NCBI RefSeq assembly: GCF_900188125.1
Contig: NZ_FZOW01000015.1
Location: 62,001-126,000, forward strand
DNA length: 64,000 bases
Source of the DNA: Rhodococcoides kyotonense
Lineage (GTDB): Bacteria > Actinomycetota > Actinomycetes > Mycobacteriales > Mycobacteriaceae
Direction: 5' to 3'
The notes below the pieces were generated by a model. It saw only the letters and a program-made list of their open reading frames with translations, did not search any database and had not been told where the DNA came from. Within the stretch, counting starts at the first letter, position 1; each line of letters begins with the position of its first letter. Positions 42,131-50,335 of the stretch are shown piece by piece. Both the position numbers and the translations under genes were made by a program.

Positions 42131-43603
42131 TCAGATACTGATACCGACCAGCTTGGTATCCAAGTACTCGTTTATGCCTTCTGCCGCGCCTTCACGTCCC
42201 AGACCGCTCTCTTTGACGCCACCGAACGGCGCTGCGGCAGACGTCGGATTTATGTCGTTGATACCGACCATTCCGAAGTTGAGCTTTTCCGTTACACGAA
42301 GAGCACGGGAGAGGTCTCGGGTGTATACGTAAGAGGCAAGTCCGTAGTCGGTATCGTTCGCCATCTCGATCACCTCCGATTCTTCGTCAAAAATCGTCAC
42401 TGCCGCAACAGGTCCGAACGTTTCCTCTCGGTAAATCTCCATGTCCGGTGTGACACCGGTGAGAATCGTCGGAGCGTAGAAGTAGCCCTGGTCGAACTTG
42501 TCTCCGGTCAAGCGTCGACCGCCCACGGCAATCGTTGCGCCCTTGCTGGTGGCGTCGTCGACCTGGCGCTGCATCCGATCCAGCGACGGCGCGTCGATCA
42601 AGGGGCCGACGCCGCTGCTGGGCTCGAGACCATTTCCCGGCTGCAACTTCGACGTTCGCGCGACCAAAGTCTCGATGAACTTCTCGGCGATGGAGCGATG
42701 CACGAAGATTCGGTTCGGACTGATGCAAGCCTGACCGGTGTTGAGGAACTTGACCAACGTCGCACCCTTGGCGGCATGCACCGGATCGGCATCCTCGAAC
42801 ACGATGAACGGAGCGTGTCCACCGAGTTCGAGCGACACACGCTTGACTGTGGATGCAGCCTCTTTGGCGAGAAGCTTGCCTACATCGGTCGACCCTGTGA
42901 ACGCGATCTTGCGTACCGCTTTGCTGGCGAAGACGGTCTCGCTGAACGATCGCGCACTCTGTGTAGTGACGAGATTCGCGACGCCCGCAGGAATCCCGGC
43001 GTCCTCGAAGATCTTGAACACAGCGATCGCGGTGAGTGGGGTGTTCTTGGCCGGCTTGAGCACTACCGGGCACCCGGCAGCGAAGGCCGGTGCGACCTTG
43101 CGCGTGATCATCGAGATCGGGTAGTTCCACGGGGTTACAGCAGCGACGACGCCGACCGGCTGGCGCAGAGCCAGGAACCGCTGGTCGGGCCGCGCCGACG
43201 GAATGGTCGATCCGTACACTCGTTTGGCCTCTTCGGCGAACCAGATCAGAAAGTCGGCCGCGTACTTGACTTCGGTCCGTGCAGCCTTGAGGGGTTTACC
43301 CTGTTCCATGGTCATCAATACCGCCAGGTCGTCCGCACGCTCCAACATCAATCGATGTGCGGTGTGCAGGAAATCGGCACGCTGGTACGCAGTGAGCGTG
43401 GCGAAACCCGGAAATGCCCGCTCGGCAGCATCGATCGCGTTTTGCACGTCGGACGCCTGACCTGAGGCAACCGAGGCAAGCACGTCACCGGTCGCAGGGT
43501 TCGTCACATCGAAGTAGGCCCCAGTAGCGCCTGTACTCCATTTTCCGTCGATATACAGCGATTCCCGAGTGACACTCGGATCCTCGAACAACGGCAATGA
43601 CAT
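42131..43603 (-). CDS. NAD(P)-dependent succinate-semialdehyde dehydrogenase-type aldehyde dehydrogenase
   Basis: The 490-residue protein starts at the ATG at 43603 with GGAGA upstream; the frame is open to 43666. It has AVTPWNYPISMITRK, FTGSTDVGKLL, LELGGHAPFIVFEDAD (catalytic Glu), NTGQACISPNRI (nucleophile Cys), EETFGPVAA and the end PFGGVKESGLGREGA. The sequence is of the GabD type, which oxidises succinate semialdehyde, glutarate semialdehyde or related omega-oxo acids. It is the first gene of the minus-strand set with the KstD-like, TetR, LLM and Ohr genes. Confidence 0.92.
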   Translation of the reverse strand: MSLPLFEDPSVTRESLYIDGKWSTGATGAYFDVTNPATGDVLASVASGQASDVQNAIDAAERAFPGFATLTAYQRADFLHTAHRLMLERADDLAVLMTMEQGKPLKAARTEVKYAADFLIWFAEEAKRVYGSTIPSARPDQRFLALRQPVGVVAAVTPWNYPISMITRKVAPAFAAGCPVVLKPAKNTPLTAIAVFKIFEDAGIPAGVANLVTTQSARSFSETVFASKAVRKIAFTGSTDVGKLLAKEAASTVKRVSLELGGHAPFIVFEDADPVHAAKGATLVKFLNTGQACISPNRIFVHRSIAEKFIETLVARTSKLQPGNGLEPSSGVGPLIDAPSLDRMQRQVDDATSKGATIAVGGRRLTGDKFDQGYFYAPTILTGVTPDMEIYREETFGPVAAVTIFDEESEVIEMANDTDYGLASYVYTRDLSRALRVTEKLNFGMVGINDINPTSAAAPFGGVKESGLGREGAAEGINEYLDTKLVGISI

Positions 43604-43918
43604 AGGAATCTCCAAGAGTAGCTTCAGGAACGGCCGACCTGACCGCGAAGAGAGCATACCCCCCAATGTCCGTGTGCTTCAATGTATTGAACACAAATTC
43701 AATCGAAGCACAGTGATATGTATCGAATCTACATTCTGTTCGAACGCCGGTGCATGGGATGATTTCTCCGAGGAGGACCTAGCGACGACCGAGCGGAATG
43801 CTCGGGCGTCGAATACGAAGACTTCGTTCACGACGGTCATCCACCGACAAGCCGATGCACTCGAACCGAACCTCATCGACGACAACACGCTTCGCACGCG
43901 ATCTTCTGAAAGGCAACA
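43604..43918. promoter_or_regulatory. divergent promoter region with TTCAAT-GT-ATTGAA site
   Basis: This 315-bp gap between the divergent aldehyde dehydrogenase and SDR genes holds no convincing gene. The inverted repeat TTCAATGTATTGAA (43678-43691) has perfect 6-bp arms and lies 75 bp upstream of the dehydrogenase; a third TTCAAT follows at 43698. It is a candidate operator for a TetR protein. Confidence 0.4.
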
Positions 43919-44668
43919 ATGAAGCTGAAAGACAAAACCGCTGTGGTGACCGGAGCAACGGCTGGGATCGGATTGGCGATCGCACAACGCTTAGCCGAGG
44001 AGGGTGCCCACGTCTATTTCACCGGACGCAGCACCGAACGCCTCGACGAGGCCAAAGCCCGCATCGGAGACCGAGCAACCGGCGTACAGGCCGACGTGAC
44101 CGTCGCCGAGGACCTGGACCGACTGTACGCACTTATCGTGTCCGACGGTCGGCGGGTGGACATCGTAGTGGCGAATGCGGGAGGCGGAGACAACCTACCT
44201 CTCGAGCAAGTGACGTTGGAACACTACAACTCCATATTCAACACCAACGTCCGCGGGACGCTCTTCACGATCCAGAAGGCGCTACCGCTCTTGGAAACCG
44301 GCGCGTCGATCGTGCTTCTCAGTTCGGTCGCTGCGGACAGCGGGTCGCACGGTCTCGGCGTGTATGCCGCATCGAAGGCAGCGGTCCGTTCGTTTGCACG
44401 CACATGGGCGAACGAGTTGAAAAGCAAGGGAATTCGAGTGAATGCCATTGCTCCTGGCGCCATCGACACGCCAGGACTCGCCGCGGCGGTCAGCGTCGGT
44501 GGCGCACAGATCACCGAGATGTTCGACATGATCGGCCAGCACACCCCGCTCGGAAGGGTCGGCGCCGGCCACGAAGTCGCCGATGCTGCGCTCTATCTCG
44601 CGAGTTCGGACAGCAGTTACACCACTGGGTCCGTCATCTACGTCGACGGCGGGCAGAGCCAGATCTAG
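43919..44668 (+). CDS. short-chain dehydrogenase/reductase
   Basis: The 249-residue protein has the classic TGATAGIGLAIA glycine motif at 11-22, FTGRSTERL after strand 2 (Arg, suggesting NADP(H)), VANAGG, LLSSVAAD and the catalytic YAASK. It is complete and ends with VDGGQSQI. It is transcribed alone, divergently from the aldehyde dehydrogenase, and ends at a strong hairpin. It could be a 3-oxoacyl reductase or an alcohol dehydrogenase. Confidence 0.9.
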   Translation: MKLKDKTAVVTGATAGIGLAIAQRLAEEGAHVYFTGRSTERLDEAKARIGDRATGVQADVTVAEDLDRLYALIVSDGRRVDIVVANAGGGDNLPLEQVTLEHYNSIFNTNVRGTLFTIQKALPLLETGASIVLLSSVAADSGSHGLGVYAASKAAVRSFARTWANELKSKGIRVNAIAPGAIDTPGLAAAVSVGGAQITEMFDMIGQHTPLGRVGAGHEVADAALYLASSDSSYTTGSVIYVDGGQSQI

Positions 44669-44688
44669 CGCGGACAATGTGTGGCGCA

Positions 44689-44734
44689 CGAGAACTGCGG
44701 TGGACCTGCACGGACAGATCGACCGCAGTTCTCG
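44689..44734. terminator. bidirectional hairpin terminator
   Basis: A perfect 13-bp stem (CGAGAACTGCGGT with ACCGCAGTTCTCG) encloses a 20-nt loop, in the 79-bp gap between two converging SDR genes (stops at 44668 and 44748). Confidence 0.75.
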
Positions 44735-44747
44735 GCTCCTCGAGAGG

Positions 44748-45560
44748 TCAGAAGTATTGCGCTCCACCGTCGACGGTAACGTGCTCGGCCGTCATGAAGG
44801 CCGATTCGTCCGAAGCCAGAAACGCAACGATATTGGCGATCTCGTCAGGCTCGGCTGCGTACTTCTGAAGCATCGACGTGTTCATCGTTGCCAATCGAGG
44901 ATTGGACTTGTTGGTCTCCTCCAGCCGTGCCTGCATGCTCCCCGATCCCATCGGCGACATAACGGCCCCGGGATGGACGCTGTTGACCCGAACTCCGTAG
45001 TGACCGAGCTCGGCTGCAAATCCACGAGTCATGCCGACCAACGCGTGTTTGCTCGTCGTGTACGGAATCATGAAGGGCTGCATCTTCTTGCCCGAGGACG
45101 AACTGATCACAATGACTGAACCGCTGCCCTGACGCGTCAGATGGGGTGCAGCGGCCATGATGGTGTTCCACACCCCGGTTACGTTGATGTCCATCGTGTC
45201 TTTGAAGACCTGAGGAGTCGTCTCGTCCCAGGTGACCGGAATACAGATTCCGGCATTGGCGACGACCACATCCACGCTGCCAAGCTCCGAGACCACGCCG
45301 TCGACGAAAGACTTCATCGTGTCCAGATCTCGGACATCGCCCTGTCGCACGACCGCTTTACGACCTTCCCCCTCGATCAGAGCCACAGTTTCGGCGAGGT
45401 CTTCGTGGGTGGCTGACAGGTACGGAACACCGGGGAGCGGGCCGGCAAGGTCGATCCCCGCGATGTCGGCACCTTCCCTGGCGAGCCGCACAGCGTGCGC
45501 CCTTCCCTGTCCGCGAGCGATCCCGGTAATGAGGGCAACTTTGTTCTCGAGCCGTGCCAT
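44748..45560 (-). CDS. SDR, mycofactocin-coupled type (second copy)
   Basis: The 270-residue protein reads LITGIARGQGRAHAVRLAREGADIAGIDL, then the subfamily insertion ATHEDLAETVALIEGEGRKAVVRQGDVRD, VANAGI, VISSSSGK and the catalytic YTTSK. The insertion and the RGQGRAHAVRLA text assign it, like 32643-33509, to the mycofactocin-dependent dehydrogenases. It is the last gene of the minus-strand operon CaiB, small DUF3263-like protein, SDR. Its substrate is probably a secondary alcohol of the compound degraded by region 4. Confidence 0.88.
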   Translation of the reverse strand: MARLENKVALITGIARGQGRAHAVRLAREGADIAGIDLAGPLPGVPYLSATHEDLAETVALIEGEGRKAVVRQGDVRDLDTMKSFVDGVVSELGSVDVVVANAGICIPVTWDETTPQVFKDTMDINVTGVWNTIMAAAPHLTRQGSGSVIVISSSSGKKMQPFMIPYTTSKHALVGMTRGFAAELGHYGVRVNSVHPGAVMSPMGSGSMQARLEETNKSNPRLATMNTSMLQKYAAEPDEIANIVAFLASDESAFMTAEHVTVDGGAQYF

Positions 45561-45567
45561 GGTCTAC

Positions 45568-45867
45568 CTACTCTCGATGATCGGATCCGACCACGGCCCC
45601 TCGTCGTCGGCAGACGTCGAGCACCTTTAGCCGGATGTTTTCTGGCCCTGTAAAACTATTGTCCGAGGCAAACGAGTGAAGGCGTTCGAAAAACACCCGC
45701 TCGCCCACTCCGAACCGTATGAAGATCTCCTCGGACGGGCCACCGCCGAAGTCCAACCACGGAAGCACGAAGTCCATCATGTGCCGCTGGTCTCCACCGA
45801 CTCGGGCGGCCTTCGTTCCGATCGACACATTGATCAACTCCCATCGCGTTTCGGTGTGGCAAGCCAC
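45568..45867 (-). CDS. small protein, DUF3263-like
   Basis: A 99-codon frame from the GTG at 45867, five bases after the CaiB stop, or about 71 residues from an internal ATG preceded by GGTGGAG. The text MMDFVLPWLDFGGGPSEEIF, IRFGVGERVFFERLHSFAS resembles the small actinobacterial DUF3263 family (a helix, then FG-S/G-x-x-x-FF). No function is known for that family. It fills the gap between CaiB and the SDR, which both flank it within ten bases, so it is probably expressed. I am moderately sure it is a real gene. Confidence 0.6.
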   Translation of the reverse strand: MACHTETRWELINVSIGTKAARVGGDQRHMMDFVLPWLDFGGGPSEEIFIRFGVGERVFFERLHSFASDNSFTGPENIRLKVLDVCRRRGAVVGSDHRE

Positions 45868-45871
45868 GTGA

Positions 45872-47101
45872 CTAGGTGATCGCTCCGGCGATCTTCAGTT
45901 CCAGAATTCTCTCGTCGTCCAGCCCTAACTCCCGGAGTATTTCGTCGGTGTGCTCGGCGAACTGGGGCGCGCGGTCCGGAGTGGCTGGGGATTCGTCGAA
46001 CTGAACCGGAGACGTCACGAGTTCGCGTGACACTCCATCGACGTCCAGGACAGTTGCCACATGGCCGTTCGCCCTCAACTGCACGTCTTGACCGGCCTCG
46101 AGCGCATTCTGCACCGGACTCCATTGCCCCTCGAGCGTTGCGAACTTCTGCAACCAATGAGTGAGGGGCTTTTGTGCGATCTCCTTCGCCACGATTCCCG
46201 CAGCTTCGCGCCAGTTCTCCATCAGTTCGGCCGTTGTCGCGAACGACGTGTGCTCGATCAGATCCGCGCGATCGAGGTGCGTGACGAAGTCTGCCCAGTA
46301 CTTCCCCGGTTGCAGCATGCACAGATTGACGAAACGCCCGTCCGACGTTTCGTAGATGCCGACGAGTGGGTTCCCTGGAGCGCCTGGCCCCTCGCTCGGA
46401 TCGCGCCCTTGCATGACCGGCCCACCGTTGAGCGCGATGTCTATCGAAAGCGCGTTCGCCCACGCCCCACTGGCCAGAAGCGAGACATCGACAACGGACG
46501 GCTCCCCTGTCCGTTCGCGGGCGAACAAGGCTGCCGCAATCCCTCCCGCGATGTTCAATCCACCGATGGTGTCACCCCATGCAGGTCCCGGCTGGTTCAC
46601 CACACTGCCGAGACTCGGCGGCGTCGCTCCCATGGCGTTTCCTCCTCGACACCAGAAGGAGGGCGAATCGTAGCCACCGTTCTCGGACTCGGGCCCGCGT
46701 GCACCCCAAGCACTTCCCCGCACATAAATGATGCTCGGGTTGATCGCGCGGATGTCGTCGACGTCGATCTTCAAGCGTCGACGCGCTGCGGGCAGGAAGT
46801 TGGTCACGAACACGTCGCTGTTGCGCACTATGTCGTAGAGAACCTCGCGGGCTTCGTCCTTCTCCAGCGAGAGGCCGATGCCCCGCTTGCTGCGGTTCGG
46901 ATGCTCCATTATCGGAGAGAATCCGCCGAACGACTCCATCCCACCGAGGTTTCCCAATCCTCGCTGCGCATCTCCACTGACAGCGTGCTCGACCTTGATG
47001 ACGTCTGCGCCCCAGTCAGCCAGTACTGCGCCGGACACCGGCACATAGGTAAATTGAGCCACTTCGACCACTCGGACACCGTTCATCGGCCTGGTTGGCA
47101 T
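45872..47101 (-). CDS. CaiB/BaiF family CoA transferase
   Basis: The 409-residue protein starts at the ATG at 47101 after GGGAG. VRVVEVAQFTYVPVSGAVLA, DWGADVIKVEHAVSGDAQRG, NRSKRGIGLSLEKDEAREVL, DVSLLASGAWA (catalytic Asp) and GDTIGGLNIAGGIAAALFA follow the family throughout. CaiB would activate a carboxylic acid intermediate. It heads the operon with the DUF3263-like and mycofactocin-type SDR genes. Confidence 0.9.
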   Translation of the reverse strand: MPTRPMNGVRVVEVAQFTYVPVSGAVLADWGADVIKVEHAVSGDAQRGLGNLGGMESFGGFSPIMEHPNRSKRGIGLSLEKDEAREVLYDIVRNSDVFVTNFLPAARRRLKIDVDDIRAINPSIIYVRGSAWGARGPESENGGYDSPSFWCRGGNAMGATPPSLGSVVNQPGPAWGDTIGGLNIAGGIAAALFARERTGEPSVVDVSLLASGAWANALSIDIALNGGPVMQGRDPSEGPGAPGNPLVGIYETSDGRFVNLCMLQPGKYWADFVTHLDRADLIEHTSFATTAELMENWREAAGIVAKEIAQKPLTHWLQKFATLEGQWSPVQNALEAGQDVQLRANGHVATVLDVDGVSRELVTSPVQFDESPATPDRAPQFAEHTDEILRELGLDDERILELKIAGAIT

Positions 47102-47461
47102 GTTTTCTCCCTACCGCGATCGAATCGCGCATTCTTGAAACTGAGGTCTACGTCACTCGGACTCTATAAGCGCTGCAATGTTCTAGCAAGACGTTCATAA
47201 GTATGAATTTTGATTCATTTCTTCCCGGACCGGACCGTGAGTAGTATTCCGAATACTAGTTCATGATTCTGAACCTACCGGAAGAGCGTGTGGTACTACT
47301 GATCACGGAACGGCTGGCTTCCACTTGCTGACAGGCGCAGGCCGAAAACACCACAGCGGTCACGTACAACCGGATTTCGCTTGCCGAACGTACTCTCGAC
47401 CTCGCAACCGACATTCGGCGAGGTCCGACTGCAGTGGCCGGACTCGACGAAAGGGTGTCGC
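47102..47461. promoter_or_regulatory. divergent promoter region with a 17-bp palindrome
   Basis: This 360-bp gap separates CaiB (minus) and the VOC protein (plus) and holds no gene. TAGTATTC-C-GAATACTA (47242-47258) is a perfect palindrome with one central base. It is followed at once by GTTCA-N6-TGAAC (47259-47274), which uses the half-sites of the TGAAC regulon in everted order. Both may be operators. Confidence 0.5.
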
Positions 47462-48367
47462 ATGACACTAGGAAAGATTTTTCATCTGATTCACATGACC
47501 GGTGATCTGCCAGCGCTCGAGGCATGGTACGACGATGTGTTCAGTGTCCGGCGCGGATGGATGGACAACAACTACCTCGACTGGGAGCGAAGAGACGCCT
47601 CGCTGGTCGCGTTGGCCGACGTAGTCATCGAACCACTGGCTCCAGCGTTCAGAGAAAGCGACTGGGCCGACTACCCGCTCGGCAGGTTCTACAACCGGTT
47701 CGGCAATCATTGGCACTCGATCGCATGGTACTGCGACGACGCGCTCCCCTACTGGCATCTTCTGCGCGAGAACAACATACGAATCCTCGGTACTGCAGGC
47801 GCATCGGCGGACGAACCACCGTCCGCGGACGCGACACTGTTCACTCACCCCAGGGACACCATTGCTCAGCTGGAGATAGAGCCGCCGAGAGATTTCGCAA
47901 ATCTGGACCCACGGAGACGGTCGGACTACGACCCGATGTGGTGGGTGACCAATCACCCCTTGGGCCTGTACGGCCTGTCCTACACTACGGTTCTCACCAA
48001 GGATCTTGAGCGAGGCAAGCACATCTTCGTAGACATTCTCGGCGGCGAACTACTCGAGGTCTCGTCGTCGGCGCTGACGGGAACCGACGACGTGTACGTC
48101 GCAGTCGGCGAATCCGTCGTGCAGTTGTCCTCGCCCACCACCGAGGACACGATCGCATCAAGAGACATGACCGCGAATGGCGAGATTCACCACGCCGCAT
48201 GCTTCCGTGTCGCTGACCTGGACAAAGCCGAAGTATATCTCGCATCCAAGGGGATCAAGACCTCGAGTCGCGACCACGAAACGATCCTGAGCGACCCCGC
48301 CACGACACATGGCGTGCCGTTCCGTTGGACCACGCGACTGATCCCCGGAGGAACCTTCGATCAGTAG
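47462..48367 (+). CDS. VOC-superfamily (glyoxalase/extradiol dioxygenase fold) protein
   Basis: The 301-residue protein starts at the ATG at 47462 with AAAGGG upstream. The N-terminal module (KIFHLIHMTGDLPALEAWYDDVF) and the C-terminal one (LYGLSYTTVLTKDLERGKHIFVDILGGE, then GEIHHAACFRVADLDKAEVYL) are two VOC repeats. Candidate metal ligands include His in HLIHMT and HHAACF and late acidic residues, but the full triad of an extradiol dioxygenase is not obvious. It could be an epimerase-, lyase- or dioxygenase-type enzyme. It is transcribed alone. Confidence 0.82.
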   Translation: MTLGKIFHLIHMTGDLPALEAWYDDVFSVRRGWMDNNYLDWERRDASLVALADVVIEPLAPAFRESDWADYPLGRFYNRFGNHWHSIAWYCDDALPYWHLLRENNIRILGTAGASADEPPSADATLFTHPRDTIAQLEIEPPRDFANLDPRRRSDYDPMWWVTNHPLGLYGLSYTTVLTKDLERGKHIFVDILGGELLEVSSSALTGTDDVYVAVGESVVQLSSPTTEDTIASRDMTANGEIHHAACFRVADLDKAEVYLASKGIKTSSRDHETILSDPATTHGVPFRWTTRLIPGGTFDQ

Positions 48368-48384
48368 TACCGTTCGAACGGTAT

Positions 48385-48416
48385 GGCGTCGGCAGGCCGT
48401 CAGGCCCGCCGACGCC
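48385..48416. terminator. hairpin terminator spanning the TetR stop
   Basis: The arms GGCGTCGGCAGGCC and GGCCCGCCGACGCC form a 14-bp stem with a single A-C mismatch around the loop GTCA. It ends the VOC transcript and overlaps the last codons of the converging TetR gene. A 14-bp palindrome, ACCGTTCGAACGGT (48369-48382), stands just before it. Confidence 0.8.
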
Positions 48417-49380
48417 GTGCTGCCGACTCCTCCAGATACGACGGCGTCCTCGACGAAAAAGTATCACGCACGAAGTTCAGGAACTCCTCCGTGTCTTCCG
48501 GCCAGTCCTCGCCCGTAGATTTAGGCGAAAGCGAACTCACGAGTATGAACGAGCTGAGCACCGCGTGATACAGGCTGGCGAGTGCTTGGGGTGAGCCCGG
48601 CCGCAGGGTCCCCTCTTCGTGACCCTTTTCGAATACGCCTACCAGAAATACGAACACACGCTCACCATAGTGGTGCCATGGCTCGGGTACCACGGTTCCA
48701 CGAGACCGGGCGATCCTCGACAGCTCCGCCGTCAATGCGCCCCAGGCCGGGTGCTCCTGCGCATTCCGAATTTGGATTTCTGCCAGGGTGACCAGTCGTT
48801 CGTCAGCGGGTACCGAATCCGGTACCAGTTTATGAATTGCTTCGAGACCGATGCTTCTACGCATCAGAACCTGTTCGTACAAGCTGTCCTTGTTCTCGAA
48901 GAACGAGTAGATGGAACCTACGGAGAACTCGCACCGCGCTGCCACATCCTTGAGACCGGTTTCGTAGTAGCCATTCTCGGCGAACAACTCCTCGGCGGTA
49001 TCGAGGATCTGTTCCCTGGACAACTCGATTCGTTGCAGCCGCCGAGCCTCCCGAGGGCTTTGCGGCGCATCGGTTGCCCCGACGGCGGCAGGGTCCGGCT
49101 CCACCGCGGTCACGCCTACAGATGAGTCCTTGGTGCCCGATGCCCTGCGTGGGGCCGTTTTGGCGGCCGACTTCTTCGGCGCAACCTTTCTCGGAGCGGT
49201 CTTGTTGGGTGCAGATTCGACAGCAGCAGTGGAGGAAGCGACAGATTTCGCCGGTGACTTCCGCGCACTCTTTCTCGGAGTTGCCGTCTTACCGGGAGCC
49301 TTCGTCACCACGGCCGCACCAGTATCTTGCGTCGTCGTACTGCTCGTTTTTCCCGACACCGTTGACTGCCTGACCACCAT
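48400..49380 (-). CDS. TetR family regulator with histone-H1-like N-terminal tail
   Basis: The 326-residue protein starts at the ATG at 49380, with GAGGAGG five bases upstream. Residues about 27-84 form a Lys/Arg/Ala/Pro/Ser-rich tail (KAPGKTATPRKSARKSPAK, APRKVAPKKSAAKTAPRR) like histone H1 or the C-terminal tails of mycobacterial HupB. The TetR helix-turn-helix follows at about 118-170 (EQILDTAEELFAENGYYETG, FSVGSIYSFFENKDSLYEQV). The rest is closely related to the TetR at 52437-53195, which has no basic tail. The tail may add non-specific DNA binding. A TGAAC-type site lies 57 bp upstream. Confidence 0.9.
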   Translation of the reverse strand: MVVRQSTVSGKTSSTTTQDTGAAVVTKAPGKTATPRKSARKSPAKSVASSTAAVESAPNKTAPRKVAPKKSAAKTAPRRASGTKDSSVGVTAVEPDPAAVGATDAPQSPREARRLQRIELSREQILDTAEELFAENGYYETGLKDVAARCEFSVGSIYSFFENKDSLYEQVLMRRSIGLEAIHKLVPDSVPADERLVTLAEIQIRNAQEHPAWGALTAELSRIARSRGTVVPEPWHHYGERVFVFLVGVFEKGHEEGTLRPGSPQALASLYHAVLSSFILVSSLSPKSTGEDWPEDTEEFLNFVRDTFSSRTPSYLEESAARRRRA

Positions 49381-49436
49381 GCCCACCTCCTCGCATCGTT
49401 CACCCACCTGACCGATTCAACGCCATTCCGGCAAAT

Positions 49437-49450
49437 TGAACGATCGTTGT
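49437..49450. promoter_or_regulatory. TGAAC-N4-GTTCA regulon site (weak copy)
   Basis: TGAACGATCGTTGT keeps the left half-site and three bases of the right; it also contains the perfect palindrome AACGATCGTT. It lies 57 bp before the tailed TetR gene, which fits autoregulation. Confidence 0.4.
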
Positions 49451-49531
49451 AAAAAATGAGCGTACCTCAGCGACACACGAAAGTACGGTGACGACACCGC
49501 ACCGGCAGGCAAGCCTCGACCACTCGCCGAC

Positions 49532-50335
49532 TTACTTCGGCCCGAATCCGGCACCTCGTAACAGCGGCGCAATCGATCCCAGGTCCGCCCCGGTCGCCGC
49601 GGCCACCGCATGCACGACATCGACGTCCTTATTCAGAAACTCCGCAACCGATCGGCCGAACGACTCGGCGCCACCGCTCGCTTGGACGCCGGCGAGCGCG
49701 TAACTGTCTGCGCTTCCCACCCGAAGGCAGTCGATCATCGTCGATTCGTTCATGCCCAATTCGATTCCGAACGTGGTAGCAGCGGTAATGATCTCGATGT
49801 TCGCCAGGAACACCGCATTGTTGACCAACTTCATCGACTGTCCCGATCCCAACGGTCCCACGTGTCGGATCGGATCGGCATACAGCGACATGATCGGGAC
49901 GGCGTCCGAGACCGCGGGTCGACTGCCTCCGACGAACACTGTGATGCTTCCAGCCGCGATATCGTCGGGACCACCGCTCACCGGTGCATCCACCACCGAG
50001 ATATCCCGTCCAGCCAGCGACGCATCGATCTCCTGGACCGTGTGCGGACTGCCGGTCGTATGCACGATGAGGACGGATCCGGCACTCATCGCGTCCATGA
50101 GGTCGTTGTCGAAGCAGATCTCGCGCACCTGCTCGTCCTTGTGCACACACACAATCACAGCCGAGGCACCAGTTGCGACAGCATCGGCACTGTGCACGGG
50201 TATGGCACCTGCATTCAGGACCGCCTCGGCATTCGCCTCGGACCGAACCAGAACGCGCACGTCCTCACCCGCTGCTGCAAGCCGCGTCACTATTGGCATA
50301 CCCATTCTGCCCGCACCTACGAAACCGATGCTCAC
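49532..50335 (-). CDS. beta-hydroxyacid dehydrogenase (3-hydroxyisobutyrate dehydrogenase family), copy 1
   Basis: The 267-residue protein starts at the GTG at 50335, overlapping the upstream copy's stop as GTGA. IGFVGAGRMGMPIVTRL is the NAD(P) motif, DAPVSGGPDD the substrate-binding motif, and GSGQSMKLVNN carries the catalytic Lys. It is a complete but short member of the family. With the next gene it forms a tandem pair of related enzymes that could act on two hydroxy acids or form one hetero-oligomer. Confidence 0.88.
   Translation of the reverse strand: MSIGFVGAGRMGMPIVTRLAAAGEDVRVLVRSEANAEAVLNAGAIPVHSADAVATGASAVIVCVHKDEQVREICFDNDLMDAMSAGSVLIVHTTGSPHTVQEIDASLAGRDISVVDAPVSGGPDDIAAGSITVFVGGSRPAVSDAVPIMSLYADPIRHVGPLGSGQSMKLVNNAVFLANIEIITAATTFGIELGMNESTMIDCLRVGSADSYALAGVQASGGAESFGRSVAEFLNKDVDVVHAVAAATGADLGSIAPLLRGAGFGPK

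Noticed and set aside
42128-43465. 445-codon plus-strand frame opposite the second aldehyde dehydrogenase
   Set aside because: The minus strand has every aldehyde dehydrogenase motif; the opposite frame has none.
46061-47200. 379-codon plus-strand frame opposite the CaiB gene
   Set aside because: It is a shadow of the CaiB coding strand and spans its promoter.
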